64,000 nucleotides of DNA from Chromohalobacter canadensis (GCF_034479555.1 NZ_CP140151.1:3531166-3595165), one strand, 5' to 3'; positions 15,558 through 24,510 are shown, counted from the first letter of the stretch. Numbers and translations: made by a program. Notes: a model not told the origin generated them from the letters alone.

Positions 15558-15574
15558 CTTAAGAGATGCTTACG
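15558..15574 (-). promoter_or_regulatory. PmrA/QseB-type box upstream of the SDR-like gene
   Basis: On the minus strand this reads CGTAAG-CATCT-CTTAAG (5/6 and 6/6), with the same degenerate half-site and CAT start of the spacer as the pap2-eptA box. It ends 54 nt before the ATG. The -10 at the expected offset is poor. Confidence 0.5.
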
Positions 15575-15602
15575 TCGCTCGCGGAGACGCCAGTCCCAAT
15601 GT

Positions 15603-16829
15603 TTACCCCAGTGGCCCGCCGACAACGGTCTTCTTGAGTCCTGCGAGGATGGCGTCGCCATCTTCGTGGGCGAGTTCGTCATACCAGGCATGAGTTTGCT
15701 CGGGGTCGAGGCCGTGGATCATCGCCGCGCGTTTGCGGGCACGTGAGACGATCTCGCCGACGCGCTCGACACGCGCGACGTCGTAGTGGGTCAGTGCGGT
15801 GGCAATCGCTTTCGAGGTGTCAGCGTGTTCAGTGAGGGCGTGCTGCACGGCGTCGGCCAGCACCCAGGCGTCTTCCATGGCTTGGCAGCCGCCCTGGCCG
15901 AGATCCGGCGCCATGCCGTGCGCGGCGTCTCCAAGGAGTGCCACACGAGGTGCGATGAGGGTGTCGAGGGGCGGGATATCGTGGATTTCGAGGCGCGCCA
16001 TGCGCTCGGGATCGAAGCGCTCGATCACGGCTTGTACCGGCTCGGCCCAGCCGGCGAAGTGTTCGCGCAGTTCGTCACGGTAACGCTGGGAGTCGTTGGG
16101 CGTGCCGGCGGGCAATGGCACGTCGAAGAAACAGTAGAATTCCGGCGCGCCCTGGTCATTGCCGCCGCTACCCATAGGCATCAAGGAAACCCGCTTGGCG
16201 TCGCCCACGTACTGGTCCCAATTATGCAGCGGGGCTAGATCATCATCGGCGGGTACGCGCACGTTCCAGTTGACGTACCCTACGTACTGACGTTCCACGG
16301 GGTGCCCCGTGAGCTTTCCGCGCAGCCGTGAATGCGTGCCGTCGGCGACCACCAGCAAGTCGCCGTGGAGGCTGCCGCCATCTTCGAAATGTGCCGTGAC
16401 GCCTTCGTCGTCCTGGGTATAGTCGAGGCAACGCCGCCCCAACTGAATGTGCTCGGCCCCCACGGCATCGAACAAGGTCTGCTGCAAGGCGGCGCGTGCG
16501 ATGGGGCAGGCACGTTGCCCAACATCCTCGAACAGTGGCGCAAGACTAAAATCGGTCAAGGTCTGCCCATGGTGGTTGAGGTAGCGCATGCGGGTCATCT
16601 CGCCGCTTAATCGCTCGATAGTCTCGCCGAGCCCTAGGCGGTGCATCACTTTTACCCCGTTGGGCCATAGGGAGATGGCTGCGCCTACTGGGCGTATCTC
16701 GTTGACACGCTCGACGACGGTGACTCGATGCCCCTGGTGTTGAAAGGCAAGTGCGGCACTCAGGCCGCCCATCCCTGCGCCGACGACGAGGACGTGCAAG
16801 GGGGAAGCGTGTGGTGCTGAGCGAGACAT
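15603..16829 (-). CDS. hpxO: FAD-dependent urate hydroxylase
   Basis: A 408-residue flavin monooxygenase that fits Klebsiella HpxO along its length as I remember it: GAGMGGLSAALAFQ (FAD Rossmann), PVGAAISLWPNGVKVM, GYVNWN, GKRVSLMP-like VGDAKRVSLMPMG, the FAD motif VALLGDAAHGMAPDLGQGGCQAMEDA and the end GLKKTVVGGPLG. HpxO converts urate to 5-hydroxyisourate with NADH and O2. The ATG at 16829 has AAGGAG 7 nt upstream. It is the last gene of the purine cluster, downstream of the urate/xanthine permease. No 5-hydroxyisourate hydrolase, OHCU decarboxylase or allantoinase gene is in the window. Confidence 0.92.
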   Translation of the reverse strand: MSRSAPHASPLHVLVVGAGMGGLSAALAFQHQGHRVTVVERVNEIRPVGAAISLWPNGVKVMHRLGLGETIERLSGEMTRMRYLNHHGQTLTDFSLAPLFEDVGQRACPIARAALQQTLFDAVGAEHIQLGRRCLDYTQDDEGVTAHFEDGGSLHGDLLVVADGTHSRLRGKLTGHPVERQYVGYVNWNVRVPADDDLAPLHNWDQYVGDAKRVSLMPMGSGGNDQGAPEFYCFFDVPLPAGTPNDSQRYRDELREHFAGWAEPVQAVIERFDPERMARLEIHDIPPLDTLIAPRVALLGDAAHGMAPDLGQGGCQAMEDAWVLADAVQHALTEHADTSKAIATALTHYDVARVERVGEIVSRARKRAAMIHGLDPEQTHAWYDELAHEDGDAILAGLKKTVVGGPLG

Positions 16830-16846
16830 GGCGAACTCCTTCAATC

Positions 16847-16882
16847 GATTGTTATGGGTTACGAGATTGTTATGAGTTACGA
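16847..16882. repeat. 18-bp tandem direct repeat between permease and hpxO
   Basis: Two adjacent 18-nt copies (16847-16864 and 16865-16882) differ at a single base. The second copy contains the permease stop codon. It may be a simple duplication or a tandem regulator site. Confidence 0.7.
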
Positions 16883-18259
16883 AGACTGATGCGGCGCTGT
16901 GGCACGCGGCGTCGTGTCGGCGGTTTCTTCAGCGTCCCCGGTACTGCCGGGCAGCAACAGGGTGCACAGGATGGCGGTCAACCCGCCGGTGGTGATGGGC
17001 GAGGAAAAGATGCGTTCGGCGGTTTCGGGAAGCCCTGATAGGGCTTCGGGAACGAGCTGGACGCCGAGCCCCATTCCCACCGAAACGGCGATAGTCATGA
17101 TCGTCTTGCGGGTCATCTCCTGGTCGCTGAGGATGCGGATGCCGGAGACGGCGATTAGGCCGAACATCAAAGTCGTCGCGGCGCCGAGCACGGGACGTGG
17201 GATGAACTGCAGCAGAGTACCGAGTGCGGGGATGAGCCCCAGTAGCAGCAGGATGACCGCGACGTAGCGCCCCACATGGCGGCTAGCTACGCCAGTCAAC
17301 TGCACCACGCCGGTGTTTTGGCTGAAGGTGGTATTGGGGAAGGTGTTGAAAAGGGCGGCGAGCAGTGAGTTGACGCCATCGGCCAGCACGCCGCCTCGTA
17401 TCCGGCGTTGATAAACCGGGCCGCTGACGGGTTCGCCCGAGGCGCGTGACGTGCCGGTGAGATCGCCTACGGTCTCGATGGCGGTGACCAGGAAGATGAA
17501 TGCCACGGGAACGAAGGCTGTCCAGTCGAAGCCGATGCCAAAGCGCAGCGGTTGCGGTAGGGCGAACCATTCAAGTGCCTCGGGACGGCCCTCGAACTGG
17601 CCGGTGAGCGCGGCCACGAGACAGCCGGTCACCAGCCCGAAGAAGACCGAGCCGATGCGCAGCCAGATGTATCGCGACATCTGACAGGCCAGTACCACGA
17701 CGATTACCAGTGCCGCCAGACCCAGGTTGGCAAGGCTGCCGAAATCTTCGGCGCCGACCCCGCCGGCCATATCGGTGACGCCGACCTTGACCAGCGAGAG
17801 GCCGATCAAGGTCACGACCACGCCGGTGACGGTGGGCGTGATGATGCGCTTGAGACGATGCAGCATGCCGCCGAGGGCGATCTCGATGAAACTGCCTACG
17901 GCACAGACGCCGAGCAACGTCGCGATGACGGCTTCGTCGCTGGCGCCGCCGGCACGAGCGGTTTCGCCGGCGGCAATCAGCGCGGCCACGAACGAGAAGC
18001 TCGTGCCCTGGACGCTCAGGAGTCCCGATCCGAGCGGCCCGAGACGCTGGGACTGCACCCATGTCGCCACGCCCGAGACGAACAGCGCCATGCTGATCAG
18101 ATATGACATGTACTGATCGAGCCCCAAGGCGCTGCCCACGATCAGGCTGGGAGCGATAATGCCCACGAAACTGGCGAGTACGTGTTGTACGGCAGCGAGC
18201 AGCGAGGCCAGAGGCCCGGGACGATCCTCGAGGCGATAGAGGGGTTGATCGACTGACAT
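16877..18259 (-). CDS. NCS2-family urate/xanthine permease
   Basis: A 460-residue nucleobase:cation symporter-2 with about 12-14 membrane segments. Family markers are QHVLASFVGIIAPSLIVG near the N-terminus, the Gln-rich loop with VQGTSFSF, the substrate-site segment FVPVAFIFLVTAIETVGDLT and QNTGVVQLTGVASRHVGRYV. This places it in the UacT/UapA/XanQ group, which imports urate and/or xanthine with protons. The ATG at 18259 with AAGGAG 8 nt upstream is preferred over a start 20 codons earlier. Context (hpxO, guaD, xdhABC) supports urate or xanthine as substrate. Choosing between them needs experiment. Confidence 0.92.
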   Translation of the reverse strand: MSVDQPLYRLEDRPGPLASLLAAVQHVLASFVGIIAPSLIVGSALGLDQYMSYLISMALFVSGVATWVQSQRLGPLGSGLLSVQGTSFSFVAALIAAGETARAGGASDEAVIATLLGVCAVGSFIEIALGGMLHRLKRIITPTVTGVVVTLIGLSLVKVGVTDMAGGVGAEDFGSLANLGLAALVIVVVLACQMSRYIWLRIGSVFFGLVTGCLVAALTGQFEGRPEALEWFALPQPLRFGIGFDWTAFVPVAFIFLVTAIETVGDLTGTSRASGEPVSGPVYQRRIRGGVLADGVNSLLAALFNTFPNTTFSQNTGVVQLTGVASRHVGRYVAVILLLLGLIPALGTLLQFIPRPVLGAATTLMFGLIAVSGIRILSDQEMTRKTIMTIAVSVGMGLGVQLVPEALSGLPETAERIFSSPITTGGLTAILCTLLLPGSTGDAEETADTTPRATAPHQSS

Positions 18260-18297
18260 GGCTTGGCTCCTTGTGCCCCATCGTGCGGCGGGCTTTA

Positions 18298-18305
18298 TGT
18301 ATACA
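18298..18305. promoter_or_regulatory. TGTATACA palindrome in the permease upstream region
   Basis: An 8-bp palindrome 39 nt upstream of the permease ATG, with a near copy (TGTAAACA, 19768-19775) just upstream of guaD. It may be an operator, possibly of GntR type. The motif is short and could be chance. Confidence 0.25.
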
Positions 18306-18397
18306 AAATCACGCTGCAATGCATAAGCAATAGGAGTGCCAAGTGTGTGTTATCGCCAGGCTCGCCGTATGCATGGGGGCTGGCGAGGGTCGACGCC

Positions 18398-19756
18398 TCA
18401 CGAAGATGCGGGCGCGCGCTTCTGTGGTGCTTCATGGTGATCGTGTGCGTCACGCTGGTGCACGAGGCGGCCGTCGGCCCAGGTAGCGTACACGCAGCGG
18501 TCGTCACCCAATATCATCATCGCGAAGAGGCACTCGCCGAATGTTTCGGCCACTTGGGTACGGCGTGCCAATAGGGGCGTGGCGGCCAAATCCAGGACGA
18601 CCATGTCGGCTTCGTACCCGGCTTGTATTCGTCCGATACGATGATCGAGGTGCAGCGCTTTGGCATTGCCAAGCGTAAGCCGATAAAACCCCTGCCAAGC
18701 GGTCAACGGCTGGCCAAGCAGGGCGCCGACCTGATAGGCACCTTGCAGTGTTGTCAGCCCGCATAGCCCGGTGCCGGCGCCTACATCGCTGGCCAGGGAT
18801 GTGACGACACCGGCGTCACGGGTGGCGAGGCGATCGAAAAGCCCGCTGCCCAGAAACAAATTGGATGTCGGCGAGAAGGCGATATTGGCACCGGCATCGG
18901 CAAGTCGCGCGCGTTCGTCCTCGGAGAGATGAATACCGTGTGCGTAGGTGCTGCGCGGGCCGACCAGGCCGTAGCGTTCGTAGACGGCGAGATAGTCCCG
19001 ACACTCGGGAAACAGCTCGGCGACCCAGGCGAGTTCGCCCCGGTGTTCCGAGAGATGGCTTTGTAGATACAGGCTCGCGTCGTTGCGCAGAACGCCGCCA
19101 ACGGCATCGAGTTGTTCGCGACTCGAAGTCGGTGCGAAACGCGGCGTCAGCGAATACGCCAGACGATCCTTGCCGTGCCAGTCGGCGATCAACCGTTCGC
19201 TATCGCGGATGCCGCCGGTCGCGGTGTCGGTGAGCGTCTCCGGGGCATGGCGGTCCATCAGCACCTTGCCCGCCAGCAAGCGCAGCCGGCGCTGCTGGGC
19301 GGCGGAGAAGATGCTGTCCACCGAGCCGGGATGCGAGGTGCAGAATACCTGAGCAGTGGTTGTGCCGCCGCGCAGCAGTTCATCAAGGAATCGCTCGGCG
19401 ACTTCCTCGGCGTGCGCCCGTTCGGCGAAGCGGCATTCGGCGGGAAAGGTGTAGTCGTTGAGCCAGTCGAGCAATTCGCGACCGAACGAGGCAATGATGT
19501 CGAGCTGCGAATAATGCACATGGCTGTCGATGAAGCCGGGCATGATCAACTTGCCGCGGTAGTCGACGATCTCGACCTCTTCGGGCACATGCGGGGTGAG
19601 GGCCGAAAAGTCGTCGACGGCGCGAATGCGGCCACCTTCCACCCACACGGCGCCGTCTTCCCAATAGCGTAGGCTATCGGCGTCTGGGGTAGGCGCCTCG
19701 CCGGGATCGGCGTCGAAGGTCAGCACGGTGCCGCGTAGCAGTTGGGAGTGGGTCAT
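18398..19756 (-). CDS. guaD: Guanine deaminase
   Basis: A 452-residue amidohydrolase. Zinc ligands: the HxH of PGFIDSHVHYSQ near residue 72-84, His in LQSHLSEHRGE, His in YAHGIHLSEDE and Asp in SLASDVGAGTGLC. PGFIDSHVH and ASDVGAGTG are typical of bacterial guanine deaminase, which converts guanine to xanthine and ammonia in the cytosol. The N-terminal and C-terminal segments form the usual composite beta domain. ATG 19756 has only a weak AAGAG site. It lies between xdhC (53 nt gap) and the permease (138 nt gap), feeding xanthine to the dehydrogenase. Confidence 0.95.
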   Translation of the reverse strand: MTHSQLLRGTVLTFDADPGEAPTPDADSLRYWEDGAVWVEGGRIRAVDDFSALTPHVPEEVEIVDYRGKLIMPGFIDSHVHYSQLDIIASFGRELLDWLNDYTFPAECRFAERAHAEEVAERFLDELLRGGTTTAQVFCTSHPGSVDSIFSAAQQRRLRLLAGKVLMDRHAPETLTDTATGGIRDSERLIADWHGKDRLAYSLTPRFAPTSSREQLDAVGGVLRNDASLYLQSHLSEHRGELAWVAELFPECRDYLAVYERYGLVGPRSTYAHGIHLSEDERARLADAGANIAFSPTSNLFLGSGLFDRLATRDAGVVTSLASDVGAGTGLCGLTTLQGAYQVGALLGQPLTAWQGFYRLTLGNAKALHLDHRIGRIQAGYEADMVVLDLAATPLLARRTQVAETFGECLFAMMILGDDRCVYATWADGRLVHQRDAHDHHEAPQKRAPASS

Positions 19757-19809
19757 GGAAACGCTCTTGTAAACAGAAAATGACGGAAAAGGAGCTCCGG
19801 CGCCCGGTC

Positions 19810-20676
19810 TCAGAGGCATACATCTTGGCCGGTGACGTGGCGCCAAGTGGCGGGCATCACCCCACGCTGCGGCGCATGGGCCTCGGTCGGGGCCAGGGTC
19901 AGTAATTCGGCGGCGATGGCCAATGCGATCTCGTAGGGGCGTTTGCCGCCCGCGCCAGGAACACCGATTGGGCAGCGTACCCGCGAGAGTGCAGTCGCGT
20001 CGTGTCCGGCCTCGCGCAAGGGGCGCTGGAAACTCGCCCACTTGCTTTGCGAGCCGATCAAGCCGATAGAGGCCACGCCGGAATGGCTGAGCAAGACATC
20101 GACGAGGCGGCGGTCTTGGGCGTGGTCATGGGTCATGACGAGCGCATGTACATCGTGCGGGAGCCCCGCGAGTGCCATTGCAATGGCGTTCTCATCGAGG
20201 CGGTGGCAATCGACGCGAGATGAGGGCGCAAGTGCCGCAAAGGCATCGTCGCGGCTGTCGAACCAGTGTACCCGCCATGGGAGCGGTGCCAGCAAGGGCA
20301 CGAGAGCCTGTGCGACGTGGCCGGCACCGAATATGGCGATGTGCTTCTCGGCGCCCGCGAAGCACTCGAACAGCAAACTGACATGCCCGCCGCAACACTG
20401 CCCGCTGCGTCCGCCCAGGGGGAAAGCTTCTAGACGCGGCGTGGTTGCCTGCTCACCACGGGTGCTGGCAGTGAGCATCTCGCGTGCGCAAGCGATGGCC
20501 TGGTACTCGAAGTGGCCACCGCCGAGCGTGTCGTGGCAGGCGTCGGCGGTCACCACCATCTTGGCGCCGGGCTCGCGCGGCGTGGAGCCCTCGGCGCCAA
20601 CGACGCTGATCAGTACATGGGGCGCGGCACCGGCTTGCAGGTGGTGCAAGGCGCTGTGCCAGGTCTCGGCGCTCAT
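19810..20676 (-). CDS. xdhC: Xanthine dehydrogenase accessory protein XdhC
   Basis: A 288-residue XdhC-family chaperone that binds sulfurated molybdenum cofactor and inserts it into XdhB. The N-terminal domain has GSTPREPGAKM, GGGHFEYQA and the Cys-Cys-Gly-Gly segment (GQCCGGHVSLLFE). The C-terminal Rossmann domain begins with HIAIFGAGHVAQAL and continues with MTHDHAQD and IGLIGSQSKWASF. Its start overlaps the xdhB stop by 4 nt, so it is translated with the enzyme it matures. Length and domain order are normal. Confidence 0.95.
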   Translation of the reverse strand: MSAETWHSALHHLQAGAAPHVLISVVGAEGSTPREPGAKMVVTADACHDTLGGGHFEYQAIACAREMLTASTRGEQATTPRLEAFPLGGRSGQCCGGHVSLLFECFAGAEKHIAIFGAGHVAQALVPLLAPLPWRVHWFDSRDDAFAALAPSSRVDCHRLDENAIAMALAGLPHDVHALVMTHDHAQDRRLVDVLLSHSGVASIGLIGSQSKWASFQRPLREAGHDATALSRVRCPIGVPGAGGKRPYEIALAIAAELLTLAPTEAHAPQRGVMPATWRHVTGQDVCL

Positions 20677-23072
20677 TGTGGCGTCTCCGCTGGCGTCCTC
20701 GTTTCAGGGGCCTGGCGCAAAGTCTGCGCGGCGAAGAGCACGCGCTCCGGCGTGGCCGGGGTATCCAGGGCGGGGCTCACGCGATAATCGGCGAGGCTTG
20801 ATAGTGCGTCGCGGAGCGCCGACCATACCGAAATCGCCAGCATGAAGGGAGGCTCGCCCACCGCCTTCGAGCGGTACAGGCTGGCCTGTGAATTGGGGTG
20901 TCCCTCGAGCAGGGAGACGCGAAAGTCGGGCGGTGTATCGCCGATGGTGGGGATTTTGTAGGTCGCCGGTCCGTCGCTCAGCAGACGACCGGAGGCATCC
21001 CACTTGAGCTCCTCGCTGGTCAGCCAACCCATGCCTTGAATGAAGCCGCCTTCGACCTGGCCCGTGTCGATCGCTGGGTTCAGCGAGTCGCCGACGTCGT
21101 GCAGGATATCCACGCGCGTGACGCGATATTCGCCGCTCAGCGTGTCGACGACGACCTCCGAGACGGCGGCGCCATGGGCATAGTAATAGAAGGGACGGCC
21201 CTGGCCCGTGGTGCGGTCATAGTGAATCAACGGCGTGGCATAGAACCCCGTTGCCGAGAGCGACACACGCCCCAGGTAAGCGGCCTGGACAAGCTCTCCC
21301 CAAGCGATGCGGCGTTCGCTCTCGCCGCGGCCTGCCACCAACTCTCCATCCATAAGATGCAGGTCTTCGCGATCCAACTGGTAGTGCTCGGCGGCGAACT
21401 CGCAAAGCCGCTCGCGCACCTCAATGGCTGCGTTGCGAGCCGCCATGCCGTTGAGGTCGGCGCCGCTGGAGGCCGCCGTCGGCGAGGTGTTGGGGACCTT
21501 GTCGGTGCGCGTGGCGGAGATGCGCACGGCACTGTTGTCGAGTCCCAGCTCGCGGGCTACGACTTGCCCGACCTTGGTGTGCAAGCCTTGGCCCATCTCG
21601 GTGCCACCGTGATTGATCATCACGCTGCCGTCGGTATAGACGTGCAACAGCGCCCCAGCCTGATTGAGGTGCTTGGCGGTGAACGAAATGCCGAATTTTA
21701 CCGGTGTCAGCGCCAGGCCCTTCTTGAGAATCGGGCTGTTGGCGTTGTAGGCGCGGATGGCATCGCGTCGTGACCAGTAGTCGCTGTCGGTTTCGAGCCG
21801 CGAGACGACCTCATGCAGCAGCGCGGTCTGCTCGACGCGTTGTCCGTAATGGGTGACGTCGCGGCCTGGGCGATAGAGGTTGCGCTTGCGGATCGTCAGT
21901 GGATCTTCACCCAGGTGCCGGGCGATATCGTCCATGGCGCGCTCGACGATCATCATGCCCTGAGGGCCGCCGAAGCCGCGAAAAGCGGTATTGGACGGAT
22001 TGTGAGTCCGCGCGGGAATCCCGGTGACCCGAGCATCACCCAGCGAGTAGGCGTTGTCGGCGTGGAACATGGCGCGGTCGACGATGGCTTCGGACAAATC
22101 CGGCGAGTGGCCGCAGTCGCCGATGACGGTAATATCACCTCCCGTCAGCACGCCTTGGGCGTCGAATCCCAATCGGTAGCGGTTATGAAAAGGGTGGCGT
22201 TTGCCGGTGGCGCGCATGTCATCGCCGCGCGGCAGGCGCATGCGGATGGCACGCCCGGTGCGGCGGGCCAGCAGCGCGGCCAGACACGCCCATGGTGCAG
22301 CCTGGGTCTCTTTGCCGCCGAAGCCGCCGCCCATGCGTCGCACTTCGACGGTCACGGCATGAAACGACACGCCCAGCACCTCGGCAATGAGTTTCTGCAC
22401 TTCGCTGGGGTGCTGACTTGACGTATGCACAATGACGCCGTCGTCCTCGTTAGGAAGCGCCAGGCAGGCTTGCCCCTCGAGGTAGAAGTGCTCCTGCCCA
22501 CCGACGAATTGCTTGGCCTCGAGCACATGCACGGCTCCGGCCAGTGCCTGTTGCCAGTCGCCGCTTTGCTGAACATGTGGCGGACGGACCCATTCCTCGG
22601 CCTCGGCGGCGGCGACGGGATCGAGCTGCGCCGGCTGAGCGTCGATCTCGATTTCGGCAAGTGCCACGGCACGGCGGGCTGCCTTGAAATCGGTGGCGGC
22701 CACTGCGAATAGCGGCTGCCCGACGTAGCGCACCTCGGCATCGGCGAGCAGCGGGTCGCCCGGAAATACGGGGCCGACGTCGGTCTTGCCGGGAATGTCG
22801 GTGACGGTGATTACATCGACGACGCCGGGGGCACGGCGAACCGCGTCGAGATTCAACTGCGTAAGCCGGCCACGTGCGGTCGGGCTCAGCCCCACCGCGA
22901 CATGTAGCGCATCCGCCGGTGAGGGCTGATCGTCGAGATATCGTGCGCGGCCGGTGACATACAACGTGGCGCTGTCATGCGCGGGGGCTTGCCGGGGTTC
23001 TGCCGGTGCGGTGTGCCGGTCGGTTGTTTCAGGGCCGGCCGGCGGGCGTGAGAGATCAGTGAGCGTACGCAT
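20673..23072 (-). CDS. xdhB: Xanthine dehydrogenase molybdopterin-binding subunit
   Basis: A 799-residue subunit of the XdhAB enzyme that oxidises hypoxanthine and xanthine to urate. Motifs: MGGGFGGKETQ (cofactor pocket), AFRGFGGPQGM, HGGTEMGQGLHTK (pterin dithiolene contact), ASSGADLNG and SKAVGEPPFML containing the catalytic base Glu. The ATG at 23072 follows AGGAGGT and overlaps xdhA by 17 nt. A start nine codons upstream lacks an SD. Operon order is xdhA-xdhB-xdhC. The protein is predicted cytosolic, with no signal peptide or Tat motif. Confidence 0.96.
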   Translation of the reverse strand: MRTLTDLSRPPAGPETTDRHTAPAEPRQAPAHDSATLYVTGRARYLDDQPSPADALHVAVGLSPTARGRLTQLNLDAVRRAPGVVDVITVTDIPGKTDVGPVFPGDPLLADAEVRYVGQPLFAVAATDFKAARRAVALAEIEIDAQPAQLDPVAAAEAEEWVRPPHVQQSGDWQQALAGAVHVLEAKQFVGGQEHFYLEGQACLALPNEDDGVIVHTSSQHPSEVQKLIAEVLGVSFHAVTVEVRRMGGGFGGKETQAAPWACLAALLARRTGRAIRMRLPRGDDMRATGKRHPFHNRYRLGFDAQGVLTGGDITVIGDCGHSPDLSEAIVDRAMFHADNAYSLGDARVTGIPARTHNPSNTAFRGFGGPQGMMIVERAMDDIARHLGEDPLTIRKRNLYRPGRDVTHYGQRVEQTALLHEVVSRLETDSDYWSRRDAIRAYNANSPILKKGLALTPVKFGISFTAKHLNQAGALLHVYTDGSVMINHGGTEMGQGLHTKVGQVVARELGLDNSAVRISATRTDKVPNTSPTAASSGADLNGMAARNAAIEVRERLCEFAAEHYQLDREDLHLMDGELVAGRGESERRIAWGELVQAAYLGRVSLSATGFYATPLIHYDRTTGQGRPFYYYAHGAAVSEVVVDTLSGEYRVTRVDILHDVGDSLNPAIDTGQVEGGFIQGMGWLTSEELKWDASGRLLSDGPATYKIPTIGDTPPDFRVSLLEGHPNSQASLYRSKAVGEPPFMLAISVWSALRDALSSLADYRVSPALDTPATPERVLFAAQTLRQAPETRTPAETPQ

Positions 23073-24510
23073 CGAGGCAGACCTCCTGGGCAGCATCATG
23101 GTCGATCGTCAAGCGCAGGCGTTCGAGCAAGTTGGCGGCTGCGAGGCGACGGTAAGCGGCAGAGCCACGCACGTCGTCGAGTGGCTGGAAGTCACGCTCG
23201 AGCGCCTGGCGAGCCGCCTCGAATGTCGCCATATCAGCGGGGTGTCCCTCGAGGACGGCTTCGGTGGCCTGGGCGCGCCGTGGCGTGGCATCCATGCCGC
23301 CGAAAGCCAGGTGAACATCGTGCAGGCAGCCATTTTCCTCGCGCCAGGCAAAGGCCCCGAGCACCGCCGAGATGTCGTCCTCACGGCGCTTGGAGAGTTT
23401 CCAGACCTCGAGATGCTGGTCACTTTCGGGGCGTGGCAAAAAGATAGCGCGGATGAATTCGCCCGGCTCGAGGGCGGTACGCTTGTAGTCGAGAAAGAAA
23501 GCATCCAAAGGCAATTTTCGGGCGCCCTCGGGGCCTTCCAGTGCCAAATGGGCATCGAGCGCGAGCAATATGGGTGGCGTGTCGCCGATGGGCGAAGCAT
23601 TGGCGATATTTCCGCCCAGAGTGCCGCGATTGCGGATCTGTGAGGAGCCCAGTCGCCGCAATAGCCGTGCGAACGCGGGGTAAACTTCGTCGAGCAGTGG
23701 TTCGAGGCGCGCGTAGGTGACGCTAGCACCGATCCACCAGCCGTCGGGCGTCTCGTCGATTGCCTGCAATTCGGCGACACGGCTGATGTCGATCAGGTTC
23801 TCGAAGGCTTCGAGCCGTTGAGTGGCCTCGAGCCACAGGTCGGTGGCACCGGCCACCAGGCGCGCCGTCGGATATTGGCGACGTAGCGCATGCAAGGTCG
23901 CCAATGTGTTCGGTATGGCGTAGCCGGTGGCCTCGAGCGTATTCCCCAGGGCGGCGGTATCGTTGTCAAGCTTTGGGTCATCCGCCCAGGGCGGGCGCAC
24001 GTCGGGCTGATTTGCCATATGGCGTGCGGCTTTTTGGATGGGGCGGTATCCCGTGCAACGGCATAAGTTGCCACCCAGCGTTGCCTCGAGGCATGCATCG
24101 TCGAGCGCTATCGGTGATTGGCGCTGGCGTTCGTGGAGTGTGAATAGTGACATGACGATGCCGGGGGTGCAGAAGCCGCACTGACTGGCATGGCATTCGA
24201 CCATGGCGGCCTGGACGGGATGCAAGGCGTCGCCGCGGGAGAGCCCCTCAACGGTGACGAGATGCCGGCCCTGCAGTTGATGGGCTGGGGTGATGCAGGC
24301 ATTGGTGCTGTGATAGTGAAGACGACCGTCGTGGTCCGGCTCGCCGATAGCGACCGTGCACGCGCCGCAGTCGCCCGAGGCGCAGCCTTCCTTGGTGCCG
24401 GTTCGCTGCAAATCGTTGCGCAAGAGCTCCAGAATGCTGGTGTCGGGTGCTAGCGAGGCGCAGTGTTGCGGTTCGCCATTGAGATAAAACTCGATCATCG
24501 GAGTGTCCAT
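23056..24510 (-). CDS. xdhA: Xanthine dehydrogenase FAD/2Fe-2S subunit
   Basis: A ~484-residue subunit carrying the electron-transfer centres. The ferredoxin-like 2Fe-2S site is CASGDCGACTV near residues 40-50; the second cluster uses CGFCTPGIVMS and GNLCRCTGYR. The FAD domain has VAGATDLWLE and LGGNIANASPIGDTPP. NAD+ is the likely acceptor. The start is uncertain: ATG 24510 (MDTPMIEFYLNG) and ATG 24498 are both plausible; a longer in-frame start at 24561 would fall inside the RutR-type palindrome and is rejected. It is the first gene of the xdhABC-guaD-permease-hpxO cluster, behind that operator. Confidence 0.94.
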   Translation of the reverse strand: MDTPMIEFYLNGEPQHCASLAPDTSILELLRNDLQRTGTKEGCASGDCGACTVAIGEPDHDGRLHYHSTNACITPAHQLQGRHLVTVEGLSRGDALHPVQAAMVECHASQCGFCTPGIVMSLFTLHERQRQSPIALDDACLEATLGGNLCRCTGYRPIQKAARHMANQPDVRPPWADDPKLDNDTAALGNTLEATGYAIPNTLATLHALRRQYPTARLVAGATDLWLEATQRLEAFENLIDISRVAELQAIDETPDGWWIGASVTYARLEPLLDEVYPAFARLLRRLGSSQIRNRGTLGGNIANASPIGDTPPILLALDAHLALEGPEGARKLPLDAFFLDYKRTALEPGEFIRAIFLPRPESDQHLEVWKLSKRREDDISAVLGAFAWREENGCLHDVHLAFGGMDATPRRAQATEAVLEGHPADMATFEAARQALERDFQPLDDVRGSAAYRRLAAANLLERLRLTIDHDAAQEVCLDAYAH

